A DNA stretch of 54,355 bases from Lingula anatina (Eukaryota > Brachiopoda > Lingulata > Lingulida > Lingulidae): NCBI RefSeq assembly GCF_001039355.2, contig NW_019775783.1, positions 115,504 through 169,858 of the forward strand, given 5' to 3'. The notes beneath the pieces are model-generated. The model searched no databases and was not told the DNA's origin. It worked only from the letters and a program-made list of their open reading frames with translations. Positions 1 through 10,917 of the stretch are shown here, one piece after another; position 1 is the first letter of the stretch; each line of letters begins with the position of its first letter. The position numbers and the translations under genes are program-made.

Positions 1-410
1 AAAAAAAAAACAACTTTTATGCAGGACTACAAAGATAACTGACATTTTAGGGAATGATCATGCACATGTTGGCGTTAAAGGCCAACAATATCTTGAAATT
101 TGATGGATCCTCGTAGGATTCAATTAATTTTTATGTTTTTTTTTTGTGTCACCCTGTCCTACGCTCCCATATAAAAATAAACAAAAAGAAAAGATGAAAT
201 TGGGTCTCTAACATTTCTTTGTTTTGTTTTTACTGAAATCAGAGCTGTTTTCATTCAGTGTCAATTTGATACTACAAAGAGTCAAAACACCGTTGCAAAA
301 ACTTTAACATAAAAATAGTATATTGTCCAAATAAAACGCCAACTTCGAAAAGACAGAAAGGATGTCACATACATATATTTACCTTTTTCCACTCCTTTAT
401 TATACCTTAA
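1..410. repeat. Long direct repeat, left copy (pairs with 10167..10575)
   Basis: This stretch matches 10167..10575 in the same orientation over about 400 bases with scattered substitutions and small indels. Shared runs include GCAGGACTACAAAGATAACT near the start and CCAAATAAAACGCCAACTTC near the end. No coding capacity or terminal repeats are seen. It may be a dispersed mobile element or part of the duplication that built the Diedel-like cluster. In the right copy it sits upstream of copy B; here it lies downstream of orphan copy D. It starts at the window edge, so its true left end is unknown. Confidence 0.75.
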
Positions 411-734
411 ACTGTTTTTTTTTTTTGTAGACAAAATGGCACAAAATGACCGCCAATTGCTTCCATAATATCAAAAATGGGTTCCTTGTCCCTAATTTAT
501 TGAAGTTTGGTGATCTATACGTGTTTTAGGCCAAAGTTTGATGGAAATAGGAAAAATTGTATATTTTGGTAACTAATTTGCATAATTTATGCTAATATAT
601 GCATCGATATAGCGTGTCTCTTTGGATAAAAAAATGTTTTGGCCCAAGGAACATTCATGCCAAGTTAGACATTTGTACTACAAAAAGAAGCGTTTGGTCA
701 ATATTTGGTCCTTAACAAGCCTACTTATCTTCTG

Positions 735-998
735 AAAATACAAGATAACTACTAGGGTATCAAAATACATAATTTAACGCTATTATTATCTTTTTATATT
801 ATTACTTTTTGAGATATTCGAGTAAGAATTAAAACTCACCGATAATGAACGCTTCAAACCAGTCTACTGTCGAAGTCTACTACACACACCTTAGTTCCTG
901 CACCGTTGTAGCAAGACTGAGTAGCGGCAGTAGTGCAGGTTCTGTATAAGTGAGCTACAACACCTCTATGTGTACGCGTGTCCTTGATACAGTATCAA
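735..998 (-). pseudogene. Copy D: orphan promoter, 5'UTR exon and intron of a Diedel-like gene, coding part missing
   Basis: On the minus strand, 998..840 closely matches the promoter and noncoding first exon of copy C (shared TTGATACAGTATCAA, TTGCTACAACGGTGCAGGA and the AAGGTGTG stretch), followed by the same donor GTGAGTTTT. The intron copy continues to an acceptor TATTTTCAG at about 740..732. After AAGAT, homology to the other copies stops: the next bases are AAGTAGG and no ATG or signal-peptide codons follow. No Cys-rich exon is found between this point and the left edge. Either the coding exons were lost by recombination at the exon edge, or the promoter now drives other sequence to the left of position 732 or outside the window. 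Confidence 0.7.
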
Positions 999-1130
999 CA
1001 AGTGATTCAGCTTATTACATCTTCAAAACGATCCACATCAAATGCGAGTGTCTTTGTGACAAAGATCTGAGAATTTGACTTCTATCATTTTGGAGTACTG
1101 TTGTAAAAACCGCATGTCTATCTTAAAATC

Positions 1131-2468
1131 GATGTTGTCTCGAGGCAAAGTCAGAATTAGACAAAATTTATTTTCCATTAAGATCTGTTAATATTTTTAA
1201 CGATGACTCGGAGACAAAAAAACTAAAACATCCCCGTAAAACAAGTCTGTGTCTTCTGTGTCCGGTGTTTAAGGACACAGAAGCAAAAACTTTGTGGAAG
1301 AAACAAACAGATAATAACCCACATTTCCCACATCACGTACACATTTATGTTAACGTATAACGGAAAGAAATAATCAACAAGTTGCTGATTAGCCTGTCTA
1401 GTATCACGCTGAGATCCATTCTGAATCGTTCATAAAGCTCTACATCACTTAACTGTATTAACATACTGGGAATCACCCCAGTGAGTTTGGGGATAATAAG
1501 CTTCACTGTAATTCATTTTTAACGTTAATGTTGACAGTACACAAAATAGTTTTTTTTGTCAAGTATATGCAATATTATCCAATATTTACATGCGAAATTA
1601 TCACCAATTTTTTAATTCTTAAGATAGTAAGTCAATCGGCTTATTGAACGCTGTTATTAGCTTGATTGATGTGCGACAAATACCAATGTTTTCCGTCTAT
1701 GTATTATCATTTAACGCGAGTGAAGTACTTCTAATAGTATGTGGATGATCATACAAGATTGGTCTAAGGCTATTCCACCCAATTCCATGTGCGTTCATCT
1801 AGAAATGATCACCTCACAGGTGTTAATTGTCACAAACAGTGCTTTTTATTCAGGATACCATATATAACATGATAAATGGTTCAGAAAATACAAAATAGTG
1901 GTGACAATATCCGTATTTTATGTCATTTATTCAGTTTTATAACATGTACATACCAGTGTACCCCATCAATTCCTATGTTTCACGGTGATTCCCACAAAGG
2001 CAAGGGAATATTCATTAAATTTAAAAGACGCCACCAAATGTCACCAAATTTACACACAATTAGCATTAGGATGTGGTCGTTGAAGGTCACATGTCTAATA
2101 GCGATTGTGTCTTCCACGCACTGCAATTATCTGTGGCGTGACGGGCCATCAGCCAGGGTAAATATTCTGTTTTGTTGAATATTATCCCTCTCTTCCTAAA
2201 GAGAATGGCGGAGTCGGCCCAGATTATTAGGGGGTTGGTTCTCCTCTGCATTGCGTTACACCTTACCTTAACTGCGTCGCTGTTGTGAAAGAGAATGGAC
2301 CAAATGTTCTATCTATAGTTGATATCAATGCAAAACGTGTGTGGTATATGGTAGCTTACGTATATACGTGCATATAAGTCAATTTTGTTAATAGATGGCC
2401 GTTAAGATGTAGTAAAAATTGAACCTACATGATAATCAGTCCTATATAATCAAAACGTTACGCCTATT
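1131..2468. other. Intergenic stretch with one short dispersed repeat
   Basis: From 1387 to 1460 it still matches sequence upstream of copy C, separated from the orphan D promoter by about 260 bases that C lacks. From 1640 to 1745 it carries a copy of a dispersed repeat found again at 5980..6085. The 100-codon frame at 1876..2178 has no recognisable domain or splice context, and I do not call it a gene. Confidence 0.5.
1640..1745. repeat. Dispersed repeat, copy 1
   Basis: Matches 5980..6085 in the same orientation (shared TTGATTGATGTGCGA, then ATGTTTTCCGTCT and TATTATCATTTAA). The two copies flank the VWA gene. No terminal repeats recognised. Confidence 0.6.
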
Positions 2469-5094
2469 CTACCACCCGTTTTCTTTTTCTGCTGACTTAT
2501 CAACTTGAACATCTTCTGCTCGCACCCGTCTTGATTTTTTCTTCATACAACACAAGAAACCAATTATGGCAGCAAGGCAAAATAATGCAGTAAGTGAGAC
2601 AGTAACCCACATTATAACATCAAAGTCTTGGCTTGGTTTATTAGAATCAATACCAGATGCCGATTTAATATGATCTGCATTGTTTGCAGTGCCCGGTACA
2701 GGCCCGGTAGCGGAAGGATAGGATGCAGTAGGTGAGACTGTGTCGTTCTCACCAGTCACAACAGATTGCGGGGATGAGGTGAAATTATCTTTATACTTTG
2801 CAGTGCCTTGTGGAGACCCGGTAGCAGATGGATGGGATGCTGTAGGTGAGATTGGGTCGTTCTCACCAGTCACAACAGAAATCGGTGATGAGGTGAAATT
2901 ATCTAGTGAAGTCCCGGTAGCGGAGGGAAAAATTGCAGTAGGTGGGACTGTGTCGTTCTCACCAGTCACACCAGATTGCGGCGATGAGGTCGTCGTCTGC
3001 TGAAAGCTGGTGACATTCAGGCAAGTTGTCTGGTAATGCCTGTACCAGCCGTCGTCTTCTGGTGACGTCATGTTGTTTGTAACTGGAAAGATCAGCATGC
3101 TCATAGTGAAAAGTTGGGACCTACATGGTATTTAAATAGTGAAATAAAGCCGCACCTTTTGAATTATTGAAATACACCAAAAATTGTAATTTATCATGGA
3201 ATTAAAAATTGAAAATACAAGATTTAAAAGCAAACGTTTAATAAAAACTCAAATCATTTTTTTTATAACCGAAAATAGATTACTGGAAGCATTTTGCTCC
3301 AAAAGAAGCATTGTAAACTAAACAATGGTCTAATACACTGCAGTTGGAAATGTTGAATTAAAACTTATTTCTATATGAAGCATGGTTTTTTTCTTAAAAT
3401 GGCAGGATATGTACCTTGTAATCTAGTTGGTTCAAATACACAAAGAGAACCTATAGTTCTACATGTATAGGGTGCAGTGAAGCATGCATAAGCACCATCA
3501 AAATGTTTTTAAGAATTGGTTAATGTTTACAGTAACAACACTCCACTGATGGGCTTATGTCAAACATAAAAAAATTCGGTAAAAAGACCAACCTGAACAA
3601 AGTGCTTTAGAGAAGTCCTCTGCCAGCTCGCCCAGCTCATCAAACGATTCTACATAGAAAGCATGGGTATGCGCAGGTGGGCTAACAATCGCTTTCAGTT
3701 CTAGAAGTTGGCTTGTCTTGTTGCCGACCCCTATCGCATACACTTCAATGCCCTGTTGTTTTGCAGCCAGCGCCTTTTGTACAGCAGTGCAGAATGTTTC
3801 TTTCAGTCCCGTAGTTAGGACGACGGCGATTTTACTTGCGTCTAGCCTTCCTCCTTGAACATGCTGACGACTAAGAAAAACGGTCTTGGCCAAGTCCAAC
3901 GCGTTATACGTTTGGCTTTCGAAAGATGTCCCATTGTGTACGTTCACAGTGAGGATTGCTGCCGATACGTAGGGATATAAGTCCCCTTTGTCCAGTGTCA
4001 CATGGCCATTTATTTCCGGTATGAAAGAAATAATAGCGATATTGACGTCACTAGGTCCAATTACGAATGAATCGTTGACCAAATACGCCAAGAACCGTTG
4101 GATCTTTGGTGCATCATCTGGTGAGCCAGTGACATCTAACAGGAATGCTATGTCCTTGTTTTTACAAGCTGAAAAAACATTACACGGAGTAACCAATGTG
4201 TGTTTTATTTCTTTCATTAAAGTACAATATTTTCTTTATATTAGAAATAAAAAAAAAATGAAGCAGGGAAGGCCTGTGTGACAGGAATGGTGCTCCGCTA
4301 GGAATCGTAGGCCAACGTTCCTCTTTACCTTCTACAGGTGACATTCGTCCCACATACATTACTATCCCCAACACTCCGACTAACTCTTACACCCCATTTC
4401 CATAGATTTTTAGATCGATCTATCCCTGTGGGGAGTCTCACTATATTACTGTCAGCTTGGCCGGCTTAAGCGTCTGTCCCGCCTACTAAAAGCTGTAAGG
4501 GGGTAATTAACTATGGTGCCCGCTCGGCTGACTGCAATTTAGCTTGAACCCCCAGGGAGTTAGATCGATCTAAATCTCTGGGAAAGCACCCTTACATGTA
4601 TTAAACATATGGGGCCCATGAAATGTAACTGAGGGTCCGTATAATAGAAAGTCCGCCCTCCATATAGTTATAATGTTTAGGGTTAGCCTGACCTAAGTGG
4701 GTCAAAATCTAGGGCGAGGCTTCCATGTACAAATGAATGGGAATCGGAATCTCTATCATGGGGGACTCTCTGTCACGTTACACCCGGACTTCCAATCCTA
4801 GGATTACCGTTCCGCTCGGAATAAAGTATATTTTTCCAGAATTTATCGTATTCTGTTATTGTTGCACTTGGCGATCAGTTTCTCCCAATATTGTGAAAGT
4901 CATAAACGGTTAGCTGGGTTTTTATTCGTTCATTCCTTTGTAATCATGGTTTTTTGTAATCATAATTGGGTTTGTCTAATAAAGATATGACAGAATTGAT
5001 CCACAGGTTTAGTTTGGGAATATACTTTTATAATTAAAGTAAATTGATATGTTACCGTCAGTTGTGTGAGTGCTACTCGTTGTTCCACCTGCAT
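2469..5094 (-). CDS. Type I membrane protein with VWA domain and repeat-rich stalk (3' part of gene)
   Basis: Minus-strand exons, all phase 1: a short Thr/Ser-rich linker 5094..5056 (39 nt, tentative), the VWA exon 4168..3593 (192 codons, acceptor TTTTTTCAG, donor TCAG|GTTGGT) and the last exon 3082..2469 (acceptor CTTTCCAG, stop TAG). The VWA exon begins CKNKDIAFLLDVTGSPDD, a hydrophobic strand with a metal-site-like DVTGS, and includes NGTSFESQTYNALDLAKTVF and KIAVVLTTGLKE. The last exon has three imperfect copies of a Ser/Thr/Pro-rich unit (core VVTGENDTVSPTAS) with N-glycosylation sites, one membrane helix (VIMWVTVSLTALFCLAAIIG) and a basic tail (KKKSRR) with 30 or so cytoplasmic residues. 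Inferred role: surface adhesion or recognition of extracellular protein. The signal-peptide exon was not found, so the 5' end is open. ATG codons at 3104 and 4217 lie in intron sequence. Confidence 0.78.
2715..2995 (-). repeat. Coding minisatellite in the stalk of the VWA protein
   Basis: Three imperfect tandem units, spaced about 114 and 96 bases, each containing TGTGACTGGTGAGAACGA (minus strand). They encode the Ser/Thr/Pro-rich units TSSP..VVTGEND..SPTA. Unequal unit lengths suggest ongoing slippage. Likely an O-glycosylated spacer. Confidence 0.75.
4392..4595. mobile_element. MITE family 1, copy 1 (about 204 bp)
   Basis: Ends are inverted repeats built around AGATTT-AGATCGATCTA: TTCCATAGATTTTTAGATCG at the left, and TAGATCGATCTAAATCTCTG at the right. 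The inner part includes TAAGGGGGTAATTAACTATG. The same sequence occurs inverted at 26535..26760. No coding capacity, so a non-autonomous DNA element. It sits in the intron of the VWA gene. Superfamily and target duplication not resolved. Confidence 0.7.
4623..4787. mobile_element. MITE family 2, copy 1 (about 165 bp)
   Basis: Contains ATAGAAAGTCCGCCCTCCAT, then TAAGTGGGTCAAAATCTAGG and CAAATGAATGGGAA, and ends near CACGTTACACCCGG. Copies at 7301..7471 (inverted) and 36745..36907 show the same order. Ends are inverted repeats (GTGTAACG...GAGAGTCC type). No coding capacity. Only about 30 bases from MITE family 1 copy 1. Confidence 0.7.
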
Positions 5095-5979
5095 CTGAAA
5101 TAAATATAAATTGTGGTCATTCTGCTGAATTTGAGCTTTGAATATCTTACTTATATGTAAATTGTATTTATTATTCATAATGGGCATCTAAAATGACCCG
5201 AGCGAATGGGGAAAATAATCCCTCTTAAATGCGGCTTTTTATATCAAAAAGAATAATAATACTCATACATCATAAAACACTTATCTTACTTTTACATTGA
5301 ATCGGCTTGAAATACAACTATTTATGCAAATCGGGAATCTTAATTAAATATTCGATCCTCTCACATTTTTGATAAATCAGCATAAATGACGCCAGATGCA
5401 AGGCAATGAAGAACAATCCTCTCATTTCCCTTGTATCGGTATGTTGAAACTGTTGATGTCACCCGGTGCCTCCTTGTGTCTGTTGGATATGGCAGTCTGT
5501 GTCGCTGGCATTTAATCTTGTTTTAAATCATGCATCAAGTATAATCAAACACTAGGGGACGTCTTTAAGCACAAAAAGTAAACAGAAGAGCATGTGATTT
5601 ATCTGCTTTACAAAATTGATTGTTGTTTAATAGATACCGAGGTGATGCGTTCAGATGCACTCATCTTATTGAGGGTACGACTGCCCTGGTGAATTGGGAA
5701 TTAAAACGCTTATCACACGTCACTACTGAACAATAAGCTAGTGAATGAAATATGGGAAGGGGGTATCGAAACATTGGAAATAGGGGTTTCTTAGAAAATT
5801 GTGCTGCCAATTTTATTTAAATAAAAGCAGCTATTTGAGTTTTTATTCAGTGGGTTCCTCGTTTTCCTGGCATATTCATCTGAAAATGATCCGAATCCAG
5901 CAAATACTATGTAGCAAAGTAAAACGACTTAATGCACTACAGCGGTGCATGACGTCTGGATTACGTAACAAAGCCGTGG

Positions 5980-6085
5980 CTTATTGAAAGCAGTATTATC
6001 AACTTGATTGATGTGCGATAGATATCGATGTTTTCCGTCTGGGTATTATCATTTAATAAGAATGAAATACTTGTAATAGATGTGT
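5980..6085. repeat. Dispersed repeat, copy 2
   Basis: Same-orientation partner of 1640..1745, lying upstream of the visible exons of the VWA gene. Confidence 0.6.
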
Positions 6086-7300
6086 GTAGGGTCGTATATT
6101 ACAACAGACCACGTGTGGAGGGCATGGTTTCCGTTGCTACAAGCATGGCGCACTGTTCATTTTGAGACACATTTGTCGTCTCAATTTTCGATAATTGTAA
6201 TGACACATTTAAGTCACAGAGGCATTTTAAGAAACGCATTAGCTGACTCTCATATGTTTTATAAACTTAAAAATTAAACTTTGTTATTGCTTAGATACAT
6301 TATATGAACATGCAAACGGTTATTCGGCAAATGAAATTAAGGTCTTAAATCGAAATTAAACCACATTTATATGATTGTGCGAATACACTTCCTTTTATGC
6401 TATTCATTTTATAGTGTAGTATGAAATATTTTTCATTTACAATGCGCGTTCTCCATCAGCTTTTCATGATAATTATAGCCATTAAGTTGTGCCCACGCGA
6501 TATTGTCTCCTATAAAGATGTGATTGAAGTTGGAGGCTAATTAAATGAATTGGTACTTTGGAATACAGATAAATATGTTTGCACAGGTTCAAGTTTGATC
6601 CAAGCTCTGATACTAGGATGACAATTTTCCTCTACACTAGATGATAAATTGGACCAATATATGACAACGAAAGTGATACTGAAAGATAAATCATCCCTGA
6701 AGCGATTACATAATACAGTTTAAAGGTGACCCAATTCCTTTATACTGTCCCCCACTGGTGTTGTTGATTAGAAAATCACGCTCTTCCAAACAGTTCAAAC
6801 AATATTAGTCATAAAATAATAGCAAAAGTGTGACTAATTTTTTTGAACTCTGCTAAAGGAATAAGAATAATAATGATCTGAAACAAGCAACAAATGCACA
6901 AATGAAATTTAAATGTTTGTCACTCTTTCTCTTGAGTGGCTCACTATCTACGAAACATTATCTAAAAAGTATCTAAAAAGTGGTTTATTCCTATTTGAAT
7001 AGTTGTGTCACTTAATTGTGTGAGATAACAAACAATTAAATTTCGGTTGGGGAATGAATTAGCCAATTTAACTTGCTTGCTTTGAACCATCAAATCTGAT
7101 TTAAGAATCAAGAAAAATGTTTGCTTACGTACATCATACTACCCGTTCACTGCGCTCGGCATATTGTCTTTGCAAAAAAGTTTCTTAACTGATACAATGT
7201 GTACCGGTACACTTTTTCATCCGGTGGTACACTTTACGGATGCGATCTACAACGGTTCACTTGCCATATCAAGTGCAAAATCTATATGATATAGCCTGTG

Positions 7301-7471
7301 ACGGTGTAACGTTACAGAGAGTCCCCATAATAGAGAGTCCGCTCTCCATTCATTTGTACAGGTGAGCCTCGCCCTAGATGTTGACCCACTTAGATCAGGC
7401 TAACCCTAACCATTATAACAACATGGAGGGCTGACTTTCTGTTACAAGGAACCTGAGTAATGTTAAACCGG
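7301..7471. mobile_element. MITE family 2, copy 2 (about 170 bp, inverted)
   Basis: Reverse-complement copy of 4623..4787, with GGTGTAACGTTACAGAGAGT at one end and a degenerate matching end near GTTAAACCGG. Confidence 0.7.
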
Positions 7472-8053
7472 TATCCTTTACACTTTCAGTGGTGATTTTG
7501 ACTGATTATTGATATCAATCATCAATATTTTCATCGATCAAATATGTTTTGTTCATTTCTGGTTTTTTTTCGATTTTACTTCCCCATTGACTCACATACA
7601 AGCACAACAATCAAACCCTTTAAAAGACCTGTATTTCCTGTTAAAGTCGCTAACAACATCTTACAAAATCAATGAAAAATACGGCAGATGGTGTAACATT
7701 TTATCAAAACTGAGTATTTATTTGAGTGAAAATCAAAAATGAAAGGAATTCAAAGAATACCAGTTGAATACCAATTGCTATTATTATACTCGACAGCATG
7801 AATTTATTTTCTCTGAATATCGCTATGTATCTTCTGAGCTTCTTTCATCTCTGCAATCTAACATTGGAAAAGAAATACAAGTTAAACATCACAAAGTACG
7901 TGTTTCACCAAATTAAATGACAGCTTAAGATAAACCTGCCTCCAAAAAAGTGACTGGTTCAGCAAACTGGCGCAACTCAGCGATTACAATGTTTTAAGTC
8001 ACATTTTCCAAATAAAAGAACGGTATAAGAACCTTACCCCATGTAGATGTGCA

Positions 8054-9189
8054 TCAATTAAGGTATGTATCTCTAGCGACAATACCTCCCCCGGTCCCAT
8101 CTTCCACAGATCTCTTGTTTAGGCATTCGCATGTTCGGTAATAGCCGTGCCAGAAACTGAAAAAAAAAAAAAAACAGTCATACCCAAACTTCGGATTATA
8201 TATATATATATAATTTTTTGTTTGTTTGTTTGTTTGTTTGTTGTGTTTTTACTGTGGTCAATGAACATACCAGTAAATGACTAAAATTAATCTATTTGAA
8301 AGCCATTCCTCTTCCCGGGATCATTGATATATTATGTCCATTCGATCATTGTACATGTATACAAGCCACGGTGCATGTCTGCAATGATTCGTCCTGTTCC
8401 ATTTTTATGCATGTTTCTGTGTCTTTGAATAAGTATCATTTGAAAAAAAATGTACGCATTGAAAACAATACCTTATGAACTAATCCAGCACAAACACAAA
8501 ACTTTAGCAGAAAGTTAACTGTGGTAACGCTCTTAATACGTTCTGTGTTTGCTGGGAACCATGGTCATATAAGGATACCTGTTTCACAGTAATTGGCAAT
8601 TTGAAGTCCTATGTCGTTAATAAATAATCTTACTTTAGGAAGGCCTATCAAGATTAACAGGAGTTTAAAGATAGGATGGAAACGAAGAGATACATACGGC
8701 GGACGATGCCAATCGCTGTACCAGGGGTTGCAGTCCTTTCTGCAGCCTCCATCACAAGCACAGCCGAATATGTTACACTTCCCATATCCACAATATGGAG
8801 TGGTCTGAAACAGAATATTCGCTTTTGAGATGTGAACCTGATTACTTTGAACATATGTAAGTATTTTAAAGTGCTTAGCTTCTGTTTGTTTTTTAAACAA
8901 ATTTTGGTCTCTCTCTTCTCACCAATCACCAAGAATTCCTGAATCACGTTTCACGCACAATATCGGGCTCAAATAACGCAAGATGAGGCCAATCACGCTG
9001 ATCGCAAAAGGTATTCCCTACCCTCAGAAACAACTGTGTGCTTGGCATATAGCATAAAATGTGTCTTACCTCAGTACAGTCCGCACACCACCCGGCCTTG
9101 TCTTCTTTACAACACACAGCTTGAGCTTCCTCTATAACAGTGGCTATCACGAAGACAGCAACAAATATGGTGACAACAGATGCTGACAT
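8054..9189 (-). CDS. Diedel-like small secreted Cys-rich protein, copy A (complete, 109 aa)
   Basis: Three coding exons: 9189..9070 (40 codons, ends CTGAG|GTAAG), 8804..8698 (107 nt, acceptor TTTCAG, donor CGCC|GTATGT) and 8156..8054 (acceptor TTTTCAG, stop TGA). Phases match throughout (0, then 2), giving 109 residues. Residues 1-24 are a hydrophobic signal peptide (MSASVVTIFVAVFVIATV then EEAQA). The mature protein starts V-C-C and has 12 cysteines: CC, WCADC, then YCGYGKCNIFGCACDGGC and KDC, then TCEC. Known of the family: the CGxGxCNIFGCxCDGGC core is the signature of Diedel, a secreted insect immune-modulating cytokine. Inference: a secreted extracellular signal or defence protein. The ATG lies just after an acceptor (TAATTCCAG|AAGATG), so a noncoding exon precedes it. 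The protein ends RDTYLN, as in copy C. The gene is divergent from copy B. Function is not proven; it could be a generic Cys-rich defence peptide. Confidence 0.85.
8215..8243. repeat. (GTTT)n microsatellite
   Basis: Seven or so GTTT units in intron 2 of Diedel-like copy A, next to a short (AT)n run. Confidence 0.8.
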
Positions 9190-9289
9190 CTTCTGGAATT
9201 ACAGAATTGGTGCTAAGATATTGAAATAAAGAATCAAACACTTATTGCTTTTTGTTCTCTACACTGTTCGATAAGCAAAATAACCTCAC

Positions 9290-9429
9290 CACTATCCAAC
9301 TTCCCAAACCGGTCTACAGCACACACCTTTACCGCTGAAGTAATGTAGGGAGACTGAATAGGAGTGGTTTCGTAGGTCCCGTTTAACTGAGCTTCCGCAG
9401 CTCTGTGCGTGTCTTTGATGTTGAATCAA
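9290..9429 (-). promoter_or_regulatory. Promoter/5'UTR exon of Diedel-like copy A
   Basis: Reading the minus strand: palindrome-like TTGATTCAACATCAA at 9429..9415, then AGACACGCACAGAGCTGCGG, CAGTTAAACGGGACCTAC and a donor GTG|GTGAGG that ends the noncoding exon at 9290. The block aligns with the equivalent regions of copies B, C and D. The exact transcription start is not visible; the CAGTTAAACGGGACCTAC stretch is the best-conserved candidate zone. Confidence 0.6.
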
Positions 9430-10166
9430 CAAAAAGGTGAGAACAATCAATTGGTGGTAACGTACAAAAAGATCGATATGAAAGAGGAGTGCTTTGTGAA
9501 ATCTGTCAATGGAACATCTAAGATTTGAGAGTAAAATTATTAAAACTGCACACCTATCTGAGTATAGAGTGTTTTTTTTTTGTCTAGTGGCAGATTAATG
9601 CAGAAATGGATAAAATGTGTTTTTCAAATGAAAAACATCCTTTGTAAGATGTTGTTTGCGATTTTAACAAGAAATATAGGTTGCTTGAAGAATTTCATTG
9701 TTGTGGGTTTATGTGAGTCAATGGGGAAGTGAAGAAAATAGGCAGCACCAGATCGTTGAAAATGTTGATATAAAATTTGATATCCTCTACATAACGTACG
9801 TCTTGACATTATATCTTCACTTTAAGTCAACTTTGAATAGTGCTTTTAGAATAAGACACGAGTTCGACTCGGGGGCATTTTTATACAAGGTGATAGGAAG
9901 GAAGTGTGATTCTGAGTGGGCAAGGCATTCACCAGACTTGCCCCCTGCCCCCCCCCCCCCCCCCGCCCCTGGCACAAACACACATATTTTTTCAGTTGGT
10001 ATACCTTAAGTATAAAGTGTACGAGAACAACCCTTAAACAATTGAAGGCAACAATTGCAGCAAAAATCACGGAAATCCCCAAAGTGTAATGTGTTCGAGT
10101 GTTCGACAATTTTGTGCGACATATGCAAGTGTCCCTCAATGCCGCGGAGGACATTTGGAACATATA

Positions 10167-10575
10167 AAAAAAAACAAAACTTTAATGCAGGACTACAAAG
10201 ATAACTGACGTTTTAGGGAATGATCATGCATGCACATATTGTAGTTTAAGTCCAGCAATATCTTGAAATTTAATGGACCTTCGTAGATTTTAATTATTTC
10301 TTATGGATTTTTTTATGTCAGTCTGTCTTACGCTCACATATAAAAATACACAAAACAAAAAGATAAAATTGGGTCTCTAACATTTCTTGTTTTGTTTTTA
10401 CTGAAATCAGAGCTGTTTTCATACAGTGTCATATTGATGCTACAAAGAGTCAAAATGCCGTTGCAAAAACTTTAACATAAGAATAGTGTCTTGTCCAAAT
10501 AAAACGCCAACTTCGAAAAGACATACAGGATGTCACATGCACATATTTACCTTTTTTCCACACACCTTTATTATA
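10167..10575. repeat. Long direct repeat, right copy (pairs with 1..410)
   Basis: Partner of the repeat at the left edge, in the same orientation. It fills most of the space between the divergent promoters of copies A and B and ends about 115 bases before the copy B palindrome. No open frame of note. Confidence 0.75.
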
Positions 10576-10690
10576 CGAAAATATTTGATGTCTCATTGTC
10601 AGATCTATTTCACAAAGCAGTTCTCTTTCATAGTGATCTTTTTGAAGATCTACGTTACCACCAACTTATTGTACTCACCTTTTTTACTTG

Positions 10691-10816
10691 TTGAAACAAC
10701 ATCAAAGACACAAGCAGAGCTGCGGAAGCTCAGTTATACGGGACCTACGGAACCGCTCTTATTCAGTCCAGCGGCAAAGGTGTGTACAGTAGACCGGTCC
10801 GAGACGTTAGAAAGCG
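10691..10816 (+). promoter_or_regulatory. Promoter/5'UTR exon of Diedel-like copy B
   Basis: TTGAAACAACATCAA at 10691..10705 (one arm base changed from TTGAT), followed by AGACACAAGCAGAGCTGCGG and CAGTTATACGGGACCTAC. The noncoding exon ends at 10816 with the donor GCG|GTGAGA and joins the acceptor just before the ATG at 10918. Strong alignment with copy A on the opposite strand. Confidence 0.6.
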
Positions 10817-10917
10817 GTGAGATTATTTTTGTTTATCCAAAAGTGAAGTAGTAATAACAATTAGTGTTTAATTCTTAACTTAAATATGACTTAGTATCAA
10901 TTCTGTAATTCCAGAAG

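Larger units (their letters stand above)
5095..8053. other. Intergenic stretch upstream of the VWA exons, downstream of copy A
   Basis: Holds one dispersed repeat (5980..6085), one MITE family 2 copy (7301..7471) and no exon I can support. The signal-peptide exon of the VWA gene should lie here or further right. Short frames such as 5799..5987, 6080..6277 and 7509..7742 have no domain and no consistent splice context. Confidence 0.45.

Noticed and set aside
2740-3003. Plus-strand frame of 87 codons
   Set aside because: Antisense shadow of the coding minisatellite in the VWA protein stalk.
4180-5187. Frames 4180..4374 and 4960..5187 (minus) as start exons of the VWA gene
   Set aside because: No signal peptide. 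Only the 39-nt piece 5094..5056 has good acceptor, donor and phase; the rest is intron.
8565-8947. Single-exon readings of the copy A core (111 and 97 codons, minus)
   Set aside because: They run through intron sequence on both sides; AG and GT sites with matching phases mark the true exon 8804..8698.
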